Assembly (NCBI GenBank): GCA_026874595.1
Contig: CM049314.1
Span: 28,901,729-28,965,728 of the forward strand
From: Sipunculus nudus
Lineage: Eukaryota; Annelida; Sipuncula; Golfingiida; Sipunculidae
DNA: 64,000 nucleotides
Direction: 5' to 3'
Below, in pieces: positions 12,801-26,500 of the stretch; within the stretch, counting starts at the first letter, position 1, and each line of letters starts with the position of its first letter. Position numbers and translations under genes: made by a program. Under the pieces are notes generated by a model. The model saw nothing but the letters and a program-made list of their open reading frames with translations, was not told where the DNA came from and ran no database searches.

Positions 12801-15800
12801 CAGGTATAACATTTTGTTTCAGACTGTAGACAAACAAAAGCAGGGACAGAATACATGGGACAGGTAGCCACCACCATGTCAGGTAAATCCTGTCAGCGCT
12901 GGGACACGCAAAGTCCACACGGTCATTCTTACCTTGACCCCAACACATTTCCAGAAGGATCGCTCATGCTGGCAAACAACTACTGTCGTAATCCTGACGT
13001 CCTTGAACCTAACGGACCGTGGTGCTACACAACTGATCCTAATGTTCGGTGGGAGTACTGTGATATTCCGTACTGTGGTTAGTATACACTAAATGGTCTC
13101 AGTTTTATTTATGGGCTAGGTCTAAGATATTAGAAGTGTCATTAAAATATTGTTGCTGTTACATTTGTTATAGACATGGTCTAGCTATAAGGGTTTGGTT
13201 ACTGCCTTTATTAAGCCTAGACTTACAATCGACCAAGTCTGTGGTGCATGCACCACAGTTCACATACAATGTACAGTTCTTATATCTCTGCCAGGTATCA
13301 TGAGGTATTACATTTTTTATTGATCATTTATTTCATGTACTTTCTATATGACTTTTAAATCTGCTATATACTTATACCTAGAATATTGACCCCAGTAAAT
13401 AGAGTGACATGTACATCAATATTCATAATGAAACCATAAATCCGCCCACACCTAAGGTTGACTTGCAGCAGACGATTCTTGGCTGGGCAAGATTCTGTGT
13501 TGATGCTGTTCTAATGACAGCATTAGATTCTCTGCATGTGCATTCATAATCATTTTTAATTGATCATGCAAAAATGCAATTAATTTGATTGATTCTGAAA
13601 GAAATTGACCAATCATTGATTTTATCGATTAATTGGCTCATTACTAGATAAAACCCAAGGAACCAATTATGGGGGTAATCAGGATAACCATCATACTCAT
13701 ATGTATGTATGTATGTCTGTATGTCTGTATGTCTGTCTGTCTGTCTGGTCTGGTCTGGTCTGGTCTGGTTTGAATGTATGTATGTATGTATGTATATGCA
13801 CTGTCATTCAAAGGTTTCCTTTCCTTTGTGACTTACATCTATTTCTTTTGTCTCTGCCAAGAACTAGAACCATTGTTATGTAAAGCTGACCTGTAAATGA
13901 AGTTGTTGAACCATGAAAAATATTTTCTGTGTTGTTGTGTAGTTTGATTAAGGTACTGTCTGTGGTTGTGGCCTATGACCACTTTATTGTTAATGGTTAT
14001 TACTTCATGATTTTCATCCTGTCTGTATATCTTTGTGAAAAAATGGCACTGGTACCATTTTTATAAATTTGCTTGAAGTTGTCTTAGTAGTAATAAATAA
14101 AAAATCATATTTTTCCTTCTATTCAGTTATACCAGAAGTATGACACCATAAAATCTCATCAACTACCACTTCTGTTTAGCGACCATCTCAAAATAACAAC
14201 CAATTTTTCACAGTCCCAGTTCTCTTTTGCTCTTTATATCAGACCTCACTTAGAGGATCACCTTGAAAATGCGACCACTTTGTGGTGGTCCTGTTGGTGG
14301 TTGTAATTTTGAGGTTTCACTGTACATATCTGAAGTGGCAACATGATAAACTGTTGTTAAACTTGTTACATCTCTCAGCAATTAGTTACCAACTCCTATA
14401 GTAAAAATGCTTCCGGTAGCAAAAATGCATCCATATGGGCAATTACTCCCTATATGAATGTACTTACAACAAAGCAGTTAAAAATCTACATGTCGTGCAT
14501 TGTCTTACAGAGTGCAAAACTAAAGATGATGGCCTACAGTACCGGGGGACTATTGGAACGACTGTGTCTGGGAAGTCATGTCAGCGCTGGGACTCCTCAT
14601 TGCCTCATTCACACACCTATTACGATAACTCCTTGTTCCCTGAGGGGTCTGTTGCGGCTGCTGCAGCCTTTTGTCGTAACCCCGACGATCTGGAGCCCAA
14701 CGGACCATGGTGCTTCACAACAGATCCCCAGACACGCTGGGAGTATTGTGATGTCTCAATTTGTGGTGCGGGACTTGCAACATCTTGTAATCATATCTCT
14801 TCAATTATATATGCTATCATCTAGGTTTAATCCATCAGAGAAGCCAAACATGATTTAAACTGAGATATCTCTTTTCAGCCTTTCTCAATGTAGGCAGTGC
14901 TGTCAGTGAATAAGCTTTTAGTAGATACTTCTTTTCATTAAAAACAAATCTGTTATACTGCTTTCAGGAATGAAAATTTATGAAGTACTGGTATGTTCAA
15001 ATATGAAGAACCTGAGAAATATTTTAAGTAATTATATGCAACTATAATTTGGATTATTTGGTTTATATTGGTAAAATCCAAAATGACCAGGCTGTTTCTT
15101 AAAGAGTCTCATTAAGAGCCCTTAATATACTCCTGTTAATCAGAATTTTCAGTATATTTTATGTGTTAAATGTATGATAAATCACTGTGGGTTTCTGTTT
15201 CTTATGAAAAAGCGAAATAATTGGTTGTCATCACATGTTGGTATTGTTTACAATTCATGTTTTGTGATGATTTCAGAATATCATGATCCTCTGTTGACTT
15301 CTCAACCAACTGTTGAGCCATCAGGTCCAGGTAGGCCATATTGTATAGAATATCCTTGATTAAGTTTGAAACCTGAAGTATATCATTGTTGTAGGGCACA
15401 CACACAAAAGCACTGTCTCGTGATAATTTTTCACATCATCCATATTCAGTGTTGTCCGATACATAGCCGCAAGGCCCAGTGTGCCATGTAAAAGCATCGT
15501 AGACATTCAACTTCTAGAAACCAATTGTCCCCATATTTGGAAATGATATGCTCATTGGAAAAGGTGTGTGCTTTCAATTCTGAGGTATAATATTTAATCC
15601 TTGATTGAATATTTTTAGTCCAAAGACTTATCATCTGCATCAATGAAATTTCAGATGTATTTGATCAAACCTGTTGGTGTGTCTGTCCCCACTCCAACTA
15701 TGTAACTCAAATACTCAATGACTTCCAATGAAATTTTATAGAAATGTGCTCTGTGGACCAAGGAACAGTTGCATATGTTTGATGGGATCAGAAAATTAAG

Positions 15801-18800
15801 GACAGATCAGTTTGAAAATGTTCAGTGCAGGCTAAATTCCCTCCTCATCTGCACATTTTACATAATTGTTTACACCTTAATCTCAGAAAGTTTGTGTTCC
15901 TGCTTAATGATTATCACACTTTTGTAATGTTATTCAAAGACTGACTGTTTGCAATTTGAATGTTTAGTTTTCTGTCAAAGTGGCATATGCGAGGGTGTGT
16001 GTCATCTGAGTGCATTCTAGTGTAAATATCCCTGGCCTATTTTTTCTTTTTAGGATTTATACCGGTAACCTAATGCCTGATATATCACAGGTGCCTGCAT
16101 ATCAAAATAGGGATCCTCCCCATCCTCTTGATGTTCAATCTAAATGCTACATTATTTTACACTACCTTAAAAGTGTATATCTCATGAATACATTTTACTA
16201 GAATTTGCAATTGATTCCATTGTAAATGATGGCCAGAGTGATAAATCTCACAACATGTTATTGTGAAAAACTTGCTATTATTTTCATTAACATGTGCAAA
16301 TTTTTCAACTTTTTCAAATCCACAGACTGCCTGTTTACAAAGAGAGGTACTGGTTACATGGGAACTCGCAGCACAACACGCACTGGTAAACGATGTCAGC
16401 CATGGACGGCACAGACTCCACACGCTCACTCCTACTACCAAGCGGACGCATTCCCCGATTCTGATGTGGCATCAGCGAACAACTACTGTCGTAATCCTGA
16501 TGCACTGGAGGAGGGTGGTCCTTGGTGTTTTACGATGGATGCAAGCGTTAGATGGGAATACTGTGACATTCCTATGTGTGGTGTGTAGCACATTCTGTTT
16601 ACTCTGTAAAGCTCTGTGTTCTCTTGACAGGGATGTTTGTCATTGATGGAATCTCCTGAGATTTTATTTTCTTAAACTTAGGAACAGCTGTCTTTAACTT
16701 TTTTTTTAAATAAGGGGATATATAGTAACAGTTTCTGCATGTAGAAATGCTTATTTAGGATAGATTTGCCCTGCTTAGGTTGCACTCAAACGTGTAAGTG
16801 AATTTGTGTCATATAGTGCTATTGTAAGTTTGCTGCCTGAGGCCATACTGTGTTTCATAGCTTTAAATGCACAAAATAATGATATCGTTTACTTCAGCTG
16901 TTCTTTAGAATCAAACATAATATTATATATATATATTTAATTCCCATTGCATGTTAATACCACTTTTGGCCACCAGAGGTCACCTGAAGTCTGCATTGAG
17001 CTCATCCATTAACAAGTCATTTTCTTTTTAAGAAGCCTGCAGGAGTATCTAATTGCACTGCACCCACATGAGCTATGCTAAAACACAAGTCTACAAGAGA
17101 TCAGTGGTTTTATCAGCAAAAACTTTCTCATCTGGAAGTTCTTAATAAGGCATATATGCTTACATATATATATATATATATATAAGGATATACATGAGTT
17201 TGTTATTCATTCATTGGTAAACTGATTTGGGATATTGATTTTTTGGTGAAACAGCAGATCTAAAAGCTAAACTTAATGAACAAATTTCGACTTATTATTT
17301 GATTATTTTTCTTTTTTTTTTAATTCATATTAAAACAAAGTTGAATGTTGGTTTTGTTATAATATCATATCATGTTTGGAAAACACATAATTAATGATGT
17401 ATCAGCCAAGTACTGATTGAATAAAAAGGAACTCAATGTTACACTAGATAATTAACCCACAGGTCTGTCTGAGAAAGAAAAATCCTCCTATAAATTGCAG
17501 CTTCCAGCTTCTGCTTGTAAGACTCTGGTCAGTTGGCTACGTAAGATTCTGGTCAGTTGGCCACATAAGACTCTGGTCAGTTGGCCAAGTAAGACTCTGG
17601 TTGGTTGGCCACACAAGATTCTGGTTGGTTGGCCACACAAGATTCTGGTTGGTTGGCCACACTAGATTCTGGTCAGTTGGCCAGGTAAGATTCTGGTTGG
17701 TTGGCCACACAAGATTCTGGTCAGTTGGCCAAGTAAGACTGGTCAGTTGGCTACGTAAGATTCTGGTCAGTTGGCCACATAAGACTCTGGTCAGTTGGCC
17801 ACACAAGATTCTGGTCAGTTGGCCACAAGATTCTTTCTGCTGATAGATTCCCAACTTCAGATTGTCCTTGGAGCATTTCTGTGCCCTTATTAAACCCTGA
17901 CCTTGTTAAAACCACTCACGGGGGCTGCCATTTTTTCATACACACTAATACCTGAATATCACAATGTTGTTTCTTGGGTTATATAATTTATATATTCAGT
18001 GAACTTTCCAAATCTCAGATGGGAAGAGCAACTTTCACAAGCAGAAATAATTCAAATGTATTGAAAAATGTATTGAATAGTTGTCTTGAATTATAGATTG
18101 CCGTGACACAAGAGGAGGCCATGAGTACATCGGGACTACCAGTGTTTCTGCACTTGGAAAGACGTGCCAACGATGGACGGACCAGTCACCACATGCCCAT
18201 TCCTACAATGATCCCAATATGTACCCAGATGACACCATTGAGGATGCAATGAACTTTTGCCGTAACCCAGACATACTGTGGGCTGAAGGTCCGTGGTGCT
18301 ACACAATGAGCTCTGTACGCTGGGAGAGCTGTGACATTCCCTTCTGTGGTAATATTTGTTATATTATGTTATATTAAAAATCTATTTGATAAATAAAAGT
18401 TTTGTGACAAGTTTATTTTAACCATTTTTATTTTTTTTAAATAAATATATGTTACGGGATATAGATAACAATTATCTTTTATTGTATACAGTGTATAACA
18501 ATTGTTATATCACAGTATAGCATTTGAAATATTCACAATGAAATACATTTGTTTACAGTTTTCTCATCCCTGTACCATGTTGTTAATTCATTTTATAAAA
18601 TAGCTTTGAAATTTTATTTACTTGATTAATTATTGTCAGTTTTTTTTGGCATTATAAACCAATGTACATGCAGTGACTTTATTATTAGACATTCTACATT
18701 TATATGTATTGTTTTGTTATTTAAAAATGCCAACCCCTCTTACACATTTATAGGTAATGGTTTGGTATCAATATGTAATGCTTTGTTTTATATAGAATGT

Positions 18801-21800
18801 GATATCAGTGAGAGAGCAAACAAATATTATTGAACTTCTAGACAGGTTTAAATTACTTCATAAAGGCTTCTTCAATTTTGTTAACATTTAAAGTAAGGGT
18901 ACTTGTACATTGCTTGAACCATGTGAGTAAGAAGCTTGCATCATGCTGACTTTCATTTATTCTGGCTATACATGACCATTTCAGAGTGTAAGCTTACAGC
19001 TGATGGTCTGAACTACATGGGTAAGAAGGCTATGACTGTGACTGGTAAGAGCTGCCAGCGCTGGGACAGTCAGACGCCCCACCAGCACACGTACACAGAT
19101 AACTCCATGTATCCTGATGGCTCGGCCTCCGCAGCTAACAACTACTGTCGTAACCCTGACGATAATGAACCTGGAGGCCCATGGTGCTACACTACTGATC
19201 CTAACGTCAGATGGGAATACTGCACTGTACCCCTCTGTGGTAAGGTTTCTGTCTGAGATGGGCTGAATTATGGTTTAGGCAGTGTCCATCAATTTTCTTA
19301 CAGAACTGACACTAATTAAACCTGCCAGGGATTTGATGGATTTTCATGTAACCATGGCACCTTGATATTACTTAAAGGGGCCCAATCACCTATAAAGCAT
19401 GTTGAGTTACACTAAAAATAGCTTCTTCCGTTAAAATAAATCTGTACCTGCTGAAATACTGCCTTGAAACTGTTTGATTATCCCTGTCAACAAGTGTTTA
19501 AAACAATGTACTGGGTGCGATTGCAGGTGTCAAAATAAACACAGTGCATCAGGCCTTGTGCTGCGTGGAGCCACAACGTGTGCAACTTAGGAGATGCCAT
19601 GACTGACTTGGCCCCAAAAAAATGTAATACATGTTCCCCCGGCAGAAAAACCGTGTGATGCCCTTCTTAATCGGACCTCCAGTCACACAGCTTTTTTATG
19701 CTGAACAGACTGTGTTTACCAACTCGCAGGGCTATTAAAAGGTGTTAACCTGTCATTATATGCAAGGAAATGAGAATGTGTGGGGATGGTTTTGCTGGGA
19801 AACTTTTGTATAAAGCAAAACTGAACTGATATTGTAATAGAATAGGAATAATATTGCCCCTGCTTATGTCCCTTCAAGTCAAGAAAAATTAACCTTCTGT
19901 CGCACTATTTATCTAATGATCTTTACAAATCTAATAAATACAGGCCCTGATAGCCAAATTGTCAAATGTGAATTAGTCTGAAATTACTGACACTCCCTTT
20001 GCTGGGAAGGCAAGTTAGGCTATGTAAATGTTTCATCACCTGTGACAGGACAAATTTATGGAAAAGTGGTATCTGAAATTCATGTGTCAGTTTGTTTATT
20101 TTTAAGTCATGTACTATTTTTATATGATTCTTTTAGGAGAGCTCAATTGATTATCAGTAAGGCTGAAAGTTTAAAAGAGATCTGGATGGTTCAAATTGAA
20201 AACCCTGATTTTAGTGAAATAGGTCACATTGAGTTTCAAGATGTGACATGGTGAATAAAAAAGTGAAATATGACATGTATCATATTCCTGCCTGTATCCT
20301 TGCTACCATATGACGGTCAGAGAAATCCAGTCAAATTAGAAATGTCACAATCTCAATCAGAGTTCAGTTGCAAAATTCTTACTTTGACGAAGTCTAACTG
20401 CAGATCACATTTTTATTATGAAATCTTGCTGTCTGGTGGATCAGTTTTGATGGGCCATGTGTTCCATATATTCTATTATTAAATTTATATTGATATTGCA
20501 AATAAAATCTAATAACATATTGCATTTTGCTTTATTTTTCCCATTTTAATCCACTCTAATGAAGCCTTGAATAAACTTTCTTATATGATAAACAGCTTGA
20601 ACCAAAGTTTCATACAATATTTGTGGTCCTAATTTAGGGTTACATAAGCTGTCCAAATGATATCAAATAATTCTTGATAATATATACTGAGCATATACTA
20701 CATACCGCAGGTAGACATTGCTTTGCCAGGGACCTTGAGTCTGTGACCTTGCCTTATCATCTGATGCTGATGTTACAGCTTTCCCACTTTAGAAATAAAG
20801 ATCTCAAGTCAGCACATGTAGCCATGGAAACATGGGAACACACAGCCTGAATGTGTGCTCTAAGGGAGGGGTTGAATAGACTATAGGATGACTGTGACCA
20901 GCGTAGATTGTGAAAGAGATGATAGTGGATAACAGCAAATCTATTTGATGACTCAGTCTTTATCTGTGGTGACACCAACATGGTTGACCATTCAGTGATT
21001 GGTCTATACAGTAATTGCAGATGTTGTTTCAGCATCTTAGAATGCAGTCTATTGTCTTTGTGATCACAGATGGACAGAGGTCGGTGATGATAAATGTATA
21101 AATATGTTATGCAATTAATTTATCTCTGTTCCTCTTCAGAATATCACATGTGGACCACAACGTCCCCTTCAGGTCCCTCCACCACTCCGTTCACTGGACC
21201 AACTCCCCCAGCACCGGTCGTCACACAATCGCCTGGAACATCAAAGCAAAGTATTATTAAAATAACCCTCACTGGAAAAACTTTAAGTAAAGCAGATATT
21301 TTGTTATTAAACTTAAAAATTGTTATCTCAATTTTGAACTATAAGTTGTGTATTAATTTATCTGCAAAATAAATAAATTTTATATTTAATTATATAGATC
21401 CAAGATAAAATAAATCATTCATAATCATAAAATCATCTTTGATGCTTATTATATAGTAAAGTGATATGACCAGTGGAAAAAAAATAAATTTGATAATTTT
21501 CCTAGACATAAGATATATCATTTTTGTAGGCTTGTACAGTTCTTGTGGTGTAGTCCACAGCAACCAGTATTTCTTCCAATTTGGTAGAGTAATTTTTACA
21601 GCTTTGGTGTTCTGGATCACATACAGTATTGCTGTTTAATATCTTTATAGATTGCAAGTTCACAGTCAGAGGCACATCCTTCCGAGGAACTGTAGCTACC
21701 ACAGTAACAGGGAAGACCTGCCAGCGATGGGATTCCCAGGCTCCGCACAGTCACACATATACAGATCCATCCCTGTATCCTGACCCCTCCCTGGCGGATG

Positions 21801-23493
21801 CTAACAATTACTGTCGTAATCCAGATCAACATGAACCACTCGGCCCCTGGTGTTACACCACAGACGCTGACACCAGGTGGGAGTACTGTGATATTCCTCT
21901 CTGTGGTGAGTATCGGTTGATGAATCACTGGTGCTACCTAGCTATATATAGTGTGATAGAGATCTGAATTACTGTGTGATGTAAATATTGTGGGGAGTTT
22001 AAATAAAACGCTGATCCTTGTGGATCCCATGTATTAATTTTACAGACTGGTCCCTTTGTCATCAGTGCAGCCGTTTTGCCCCATTGTTGATGTTGTCAGC
22101 CATTTGTGAGAATTAAACTGTCATGTGCCACATGCGTCTCCTGATTATGTCAGTTTGCTGCCTGCTAGTAGTATTGCTTGGGCCTTTTAACATGCAATGA
22201 TTATGTCTGAGTGAACGAACCCCTGACCTAGAATGTCAACAACTCTGTAGGATTACTTTGATGGGTAAAATTTGCCATCAAAAACTGCTCAAGTCAGAGG
22301 TGTTTTTCCACACCATGCACTATATGATTGATAGCTAGGATTACATACATTGAAAGCTACTGCCCTCTGCCTCTATTAATACCCCTCTTCCTGTACTAGA
22401 AAGCAATCCCACTGTGTAACATTCTGTAAGGTTCTCAAAATTTGATGTTACTGTAAGCTTTGGCTCTGTAAGTTTGATAATATCCTCTTTTCACAGTATG
22501 TATTTCATGGTTTAGCACAATGTGTTCCCCTCAGTTTGATATTGATATTCCTGTCATGCATGTTAATTTGAATTTCTGTTGTTAAATTCAGTTTGAATTT
22601 AAGGAGAAATTGAATTGCATTTGAATTTAGTTTCTTTGAGATCTTGAACTCAAAATTGAAATTTCTTAAGCAAATTTTCATTTAATACCTGTGGTATCAG
22701 TAGGTATTAGTACTTCAGTTTATAATCAAATATTTCCACTAATTGTTTAGTCCATTAACCTACCACATGCCAGCTTATAAATTATATGGGCTGCATATTG
22801 TAATCTCCTTTTTCTCTCAGACTGTCGACAGAGCACTGCAGGGCTGGAATACTTGGGCCATGTCTCCAAAACAGTGACTGGAAAGACTTGTCAGCGCTGG
22901 GACAGTCAGACCCCTCACAAGCACTCCTACACTGACATCTCATTGTACCCTGACTCCAGTCTGGCCCTGGCTGGCAGTTACTGTCGTAACCCTGATGACA
23001 ACGAGCCTGATGGCCCCTGGTGTTACACGACTGACCCTAATGTACGCTGGGAATACTGTGATATCCCTTACTGTGGTGAGTTCACAAAATAGAAGATCAC
23101 TCATGTAGTAAATTTTGTTCATTGAGTTGGGATGTGATAGTTTAGACTTGACAAGGCTGCATGTTTTGTGGTTGAGAGGGTTTCCTTACATATTGGTAAT
23201 TTTATTTAAAGCAAAATAAAGGCAACACTTTTTTCCATATCTGCAACATTCTATTTGTTTGTATTAATGTATAAGTACAATAATTATTATTTATCTATTA
23301 ATGAATAATTACAATATTTGGCTGTATAAATAATATTGTGCATCAGATTATGTGGCACAATGTTAAGTTCTTTCAGCTCTATCAAAATTATTGTAGCAAG
23401 ATGGATATAAATGTTATTTAAAGTGTCTTCTCAGACATTTTTGGAAACAAATAGATTTTACATATCTTTTATGTGTTCCTTGTGAAACTATAC

Positions 23494-23546
<53 letters not shown>

Positions 23547-26500
23547 AATGAACATAAAAAGAAGAGAGACATCAACGCCAACATTTCAAACAATCATATT
23601 ATTTGGATAACATGTACAGATACTTGAACCTTGTGCATTTTTATCTCAGCTGACTATAAGTCATCTGAGCTATAGTCGTAGTCCTTTGTCCGTCGTCCGT
23701 TTGTCCGGCCGGCCGGCCATTAACAGGGCACGTTTTAAAACCGTTGGACCTGCGAATCCAAAATTCTGCATACAATCAGATGTCCCCAAAATCTCCTACC
23801 ATACCGAAATTTGGGTCATTAGGACTCTGTTCCTTCGAGATATTAAGGAAAAAGCTCTGTTTTCCATAAAAAGCCATTGTTACACTTCAAGGCTGCCTAA
23901 TATCAAAACCACTGATCTGTTTTTGATCATATTTAGTATTTTTATTTTTCCATACATTTTCTATGCACAAACAAAAATTTAGGTCAGTATTGGGTATTAT
24001 TTTGAAGTTGTTGGCCCAAATATAATGCAATTTTTTAAAAATCAGGAAATATATTTGCTCACATAACATGAGAATTGCTGAAGCTGGAGACTTTTTTCAG
24101 GAATATAGCTTTATTTAAACAAGATTCAATTGTTTACCCAAAATTAGATCTGAATTTTACAAAATTTTTAAGTTATTAGCATAATAAAAAATCAATACCT
24201 TAAATTTTGTCCAACTTCGGCAATGGCACGTTTTTTCCCTGTAAGCACTTTTGATTTAATTTTCACAGCATATATACATAAGGATTTAATCTTTTAAAGT
24301 CTCAAATTTCAAAGTAATTGATTGAAAAAAGTAGCTTTTATTCAAGTTTTCTTACACCATGTCAAGTGTTGTTTACATCTAGCCCATCTAGTAGTACAGC
24401 CTTCACTTGCATTATGTAACCAACCCCAGGCAGCCTGCCTTGGCTCAGCTTGGCCACTACTAGCAGGCTTCCCCTCTGCCCTGCACTCCCCCCCCCCCCC
24501 CCCCCCCCCCCGCCAGATGGTGCATTAACTAGATGAATATTATAATTTTCTGTTTTTAGCTCAGCTGACTATAAGTCATCTGAGCTATAGTCGTGGTCCA
24601 TTGTCCGTCGTCCGTCCGTCTGTCCGTCCGTCCGTCCGTCCGTCCGTAGATGTGGCACGTTTTGAAACCGTAAGACCTAGGAATCCAAAATTCGGCATAA
24701 TGTTAGATGTCCCCAAGATCTCCTACCAAGCCGAAAACTGGGTCTTTGCGACTTTGTTCCTTTGAGAAATTAAAGAAAAACCTCAATTTTTTATTAAAAA
24801 CCTATTTTTACACTTCAGGACTGCCTAATATCAAAACCACTCATCTGTTTTTCCTCATATTTACCATAGTTATTCCTCTATATAGTTCCTATGTACATGC
24901 CAGAATTTAGGTCTGTATTATAAAAATTTAAAAAGTTATGGGCCCAAACATAATGCATTGTGTAAAAAATCAGGAAAGATATTTGATCACTTAACACAAA
25001 ATATGTTAAAGCAATAAACTTTTTTTCCAGTAATATAACTTTAATTAATCAAAATTAAATTGTATACCCAAAATTAGATCAAAATCTTTTAAATTTTTCA
25101 AAATATTAACAAAAATAAAAAATTGGTACCTTAAATTTTGCCCAACTTTGACCATGGCACGTTTTTTTCCTGTAAGTACTGTGGAATTAATTTTCACAGC
25201 ATGTTTTTTTTAGCATTTTTTCTGTAAACACCAAAAATTTGAAACCAGTTGATCAAAAACTGTAGATTTTATTCAAGCTTTCAAGCACCATGTAACATAT
25301 TGTTTACATCAAACTAGTGTCATGCAGTTTGCAAGTGCTCAGCTCCCCAACTTCAGCTCTCAGTTCCTAAAATTTGGCATACAATAAAATGTCTCAAAAA
25401 TCCCCTACCATGCCAAGAATTTGATCACAAGGACTTAATACCTTTGAGATATTAATGAAAAACTTCATTTTTCCATTAAAAACCAATTGTTACACTTCAA
25501 GACAGCCTAATATCAAAACCACTGATCTGACTTTAATCATATATAATATACATATTTTTCTATATATTCTCTAAGCACATGCCAGAAATGATGTCAGTAT
25601 TGTGTAATTATTTTAAGTTATGGGACCAAACATAATGGACTTTGTAAAAAATCAAGAAATATATTTACTCCCTTAACAAGAGGATTGCTGAAGTTAGAGA
25701 TTTTTTGTCAAGGATGTAACATTATTTAATCAGGATTCAATTGAATACCCAAAATTAGTTCTGAATTTTTCAAATTGTATAAATTATTAGTATAAATATA
25801 AAATTAGTACCTTAAATTTTGCCCAACTTTGACCATGGCATGTTTGTTTCCTGTGAGTACTGTTGATATTATTGTCATATCATGCACACATAAAGATTTC
25901 AGCTTTTTAGTTTGAAAAGCTGAAAGAAATTGGCCAAAAATTGTAGCTTTTATTAATGTTTTTATGAGACCATGTCAGACCTTGGCTCTCTGTAGCACCT
26001 CTTGAGTCACCTGTATGTTGACCTGGTTGAACTTTCAGCAAATTATGCATGCTTGAGGCGAGACATAAACTGGGGCGTCCAGGCAGCTTATTATATAATG
26101 GCCAGCCACAGTTGATCTAGGTGTCCAACCCAACTCATCTAGTAGTTTTAACCAACAACATAACAATAAACAATAAATTAATAAATTTTTATTGGTTTTT
26201 AATAACAAATTAAAGAAAAATAGAAAAGGAATTTGTTAGTTGATAATAACAGGAAATTAACTTGCAGTTACCGATGATATAAGAATCTTGTATCGATGGA
26301 TAGAATGTCATGTATTCCAAATAACACCATGCAGTCACCTATGGTATTTTTCAGTTCAATTTTAATGATAAAAAAGTAAATCATATTATTCATTACTAAT
26401 CATTAGGGATCATATGAAGGAAATTAATGATAGACAAAGATGCAGTTGATAATATTAATCTAGATTCTTACTGTGTCTAGTGTGTACATTGATGTGAAAT

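Larger units (their letters stand above)
13078..14510. other. Intron K5-K6
   Basis: Holds a compound microsatellite at 13700-13797 and a MITE-like repeat at about 14140-14326. Otherwise AT-rich. Confidence 0.65.

Noticed and set aside
17537-17854. ORFs on both strands with repeated WPTDQN-type peptides
   Set aside because: Produced by the 24-bp minisatellite period; no splice or start context and located in an intron.
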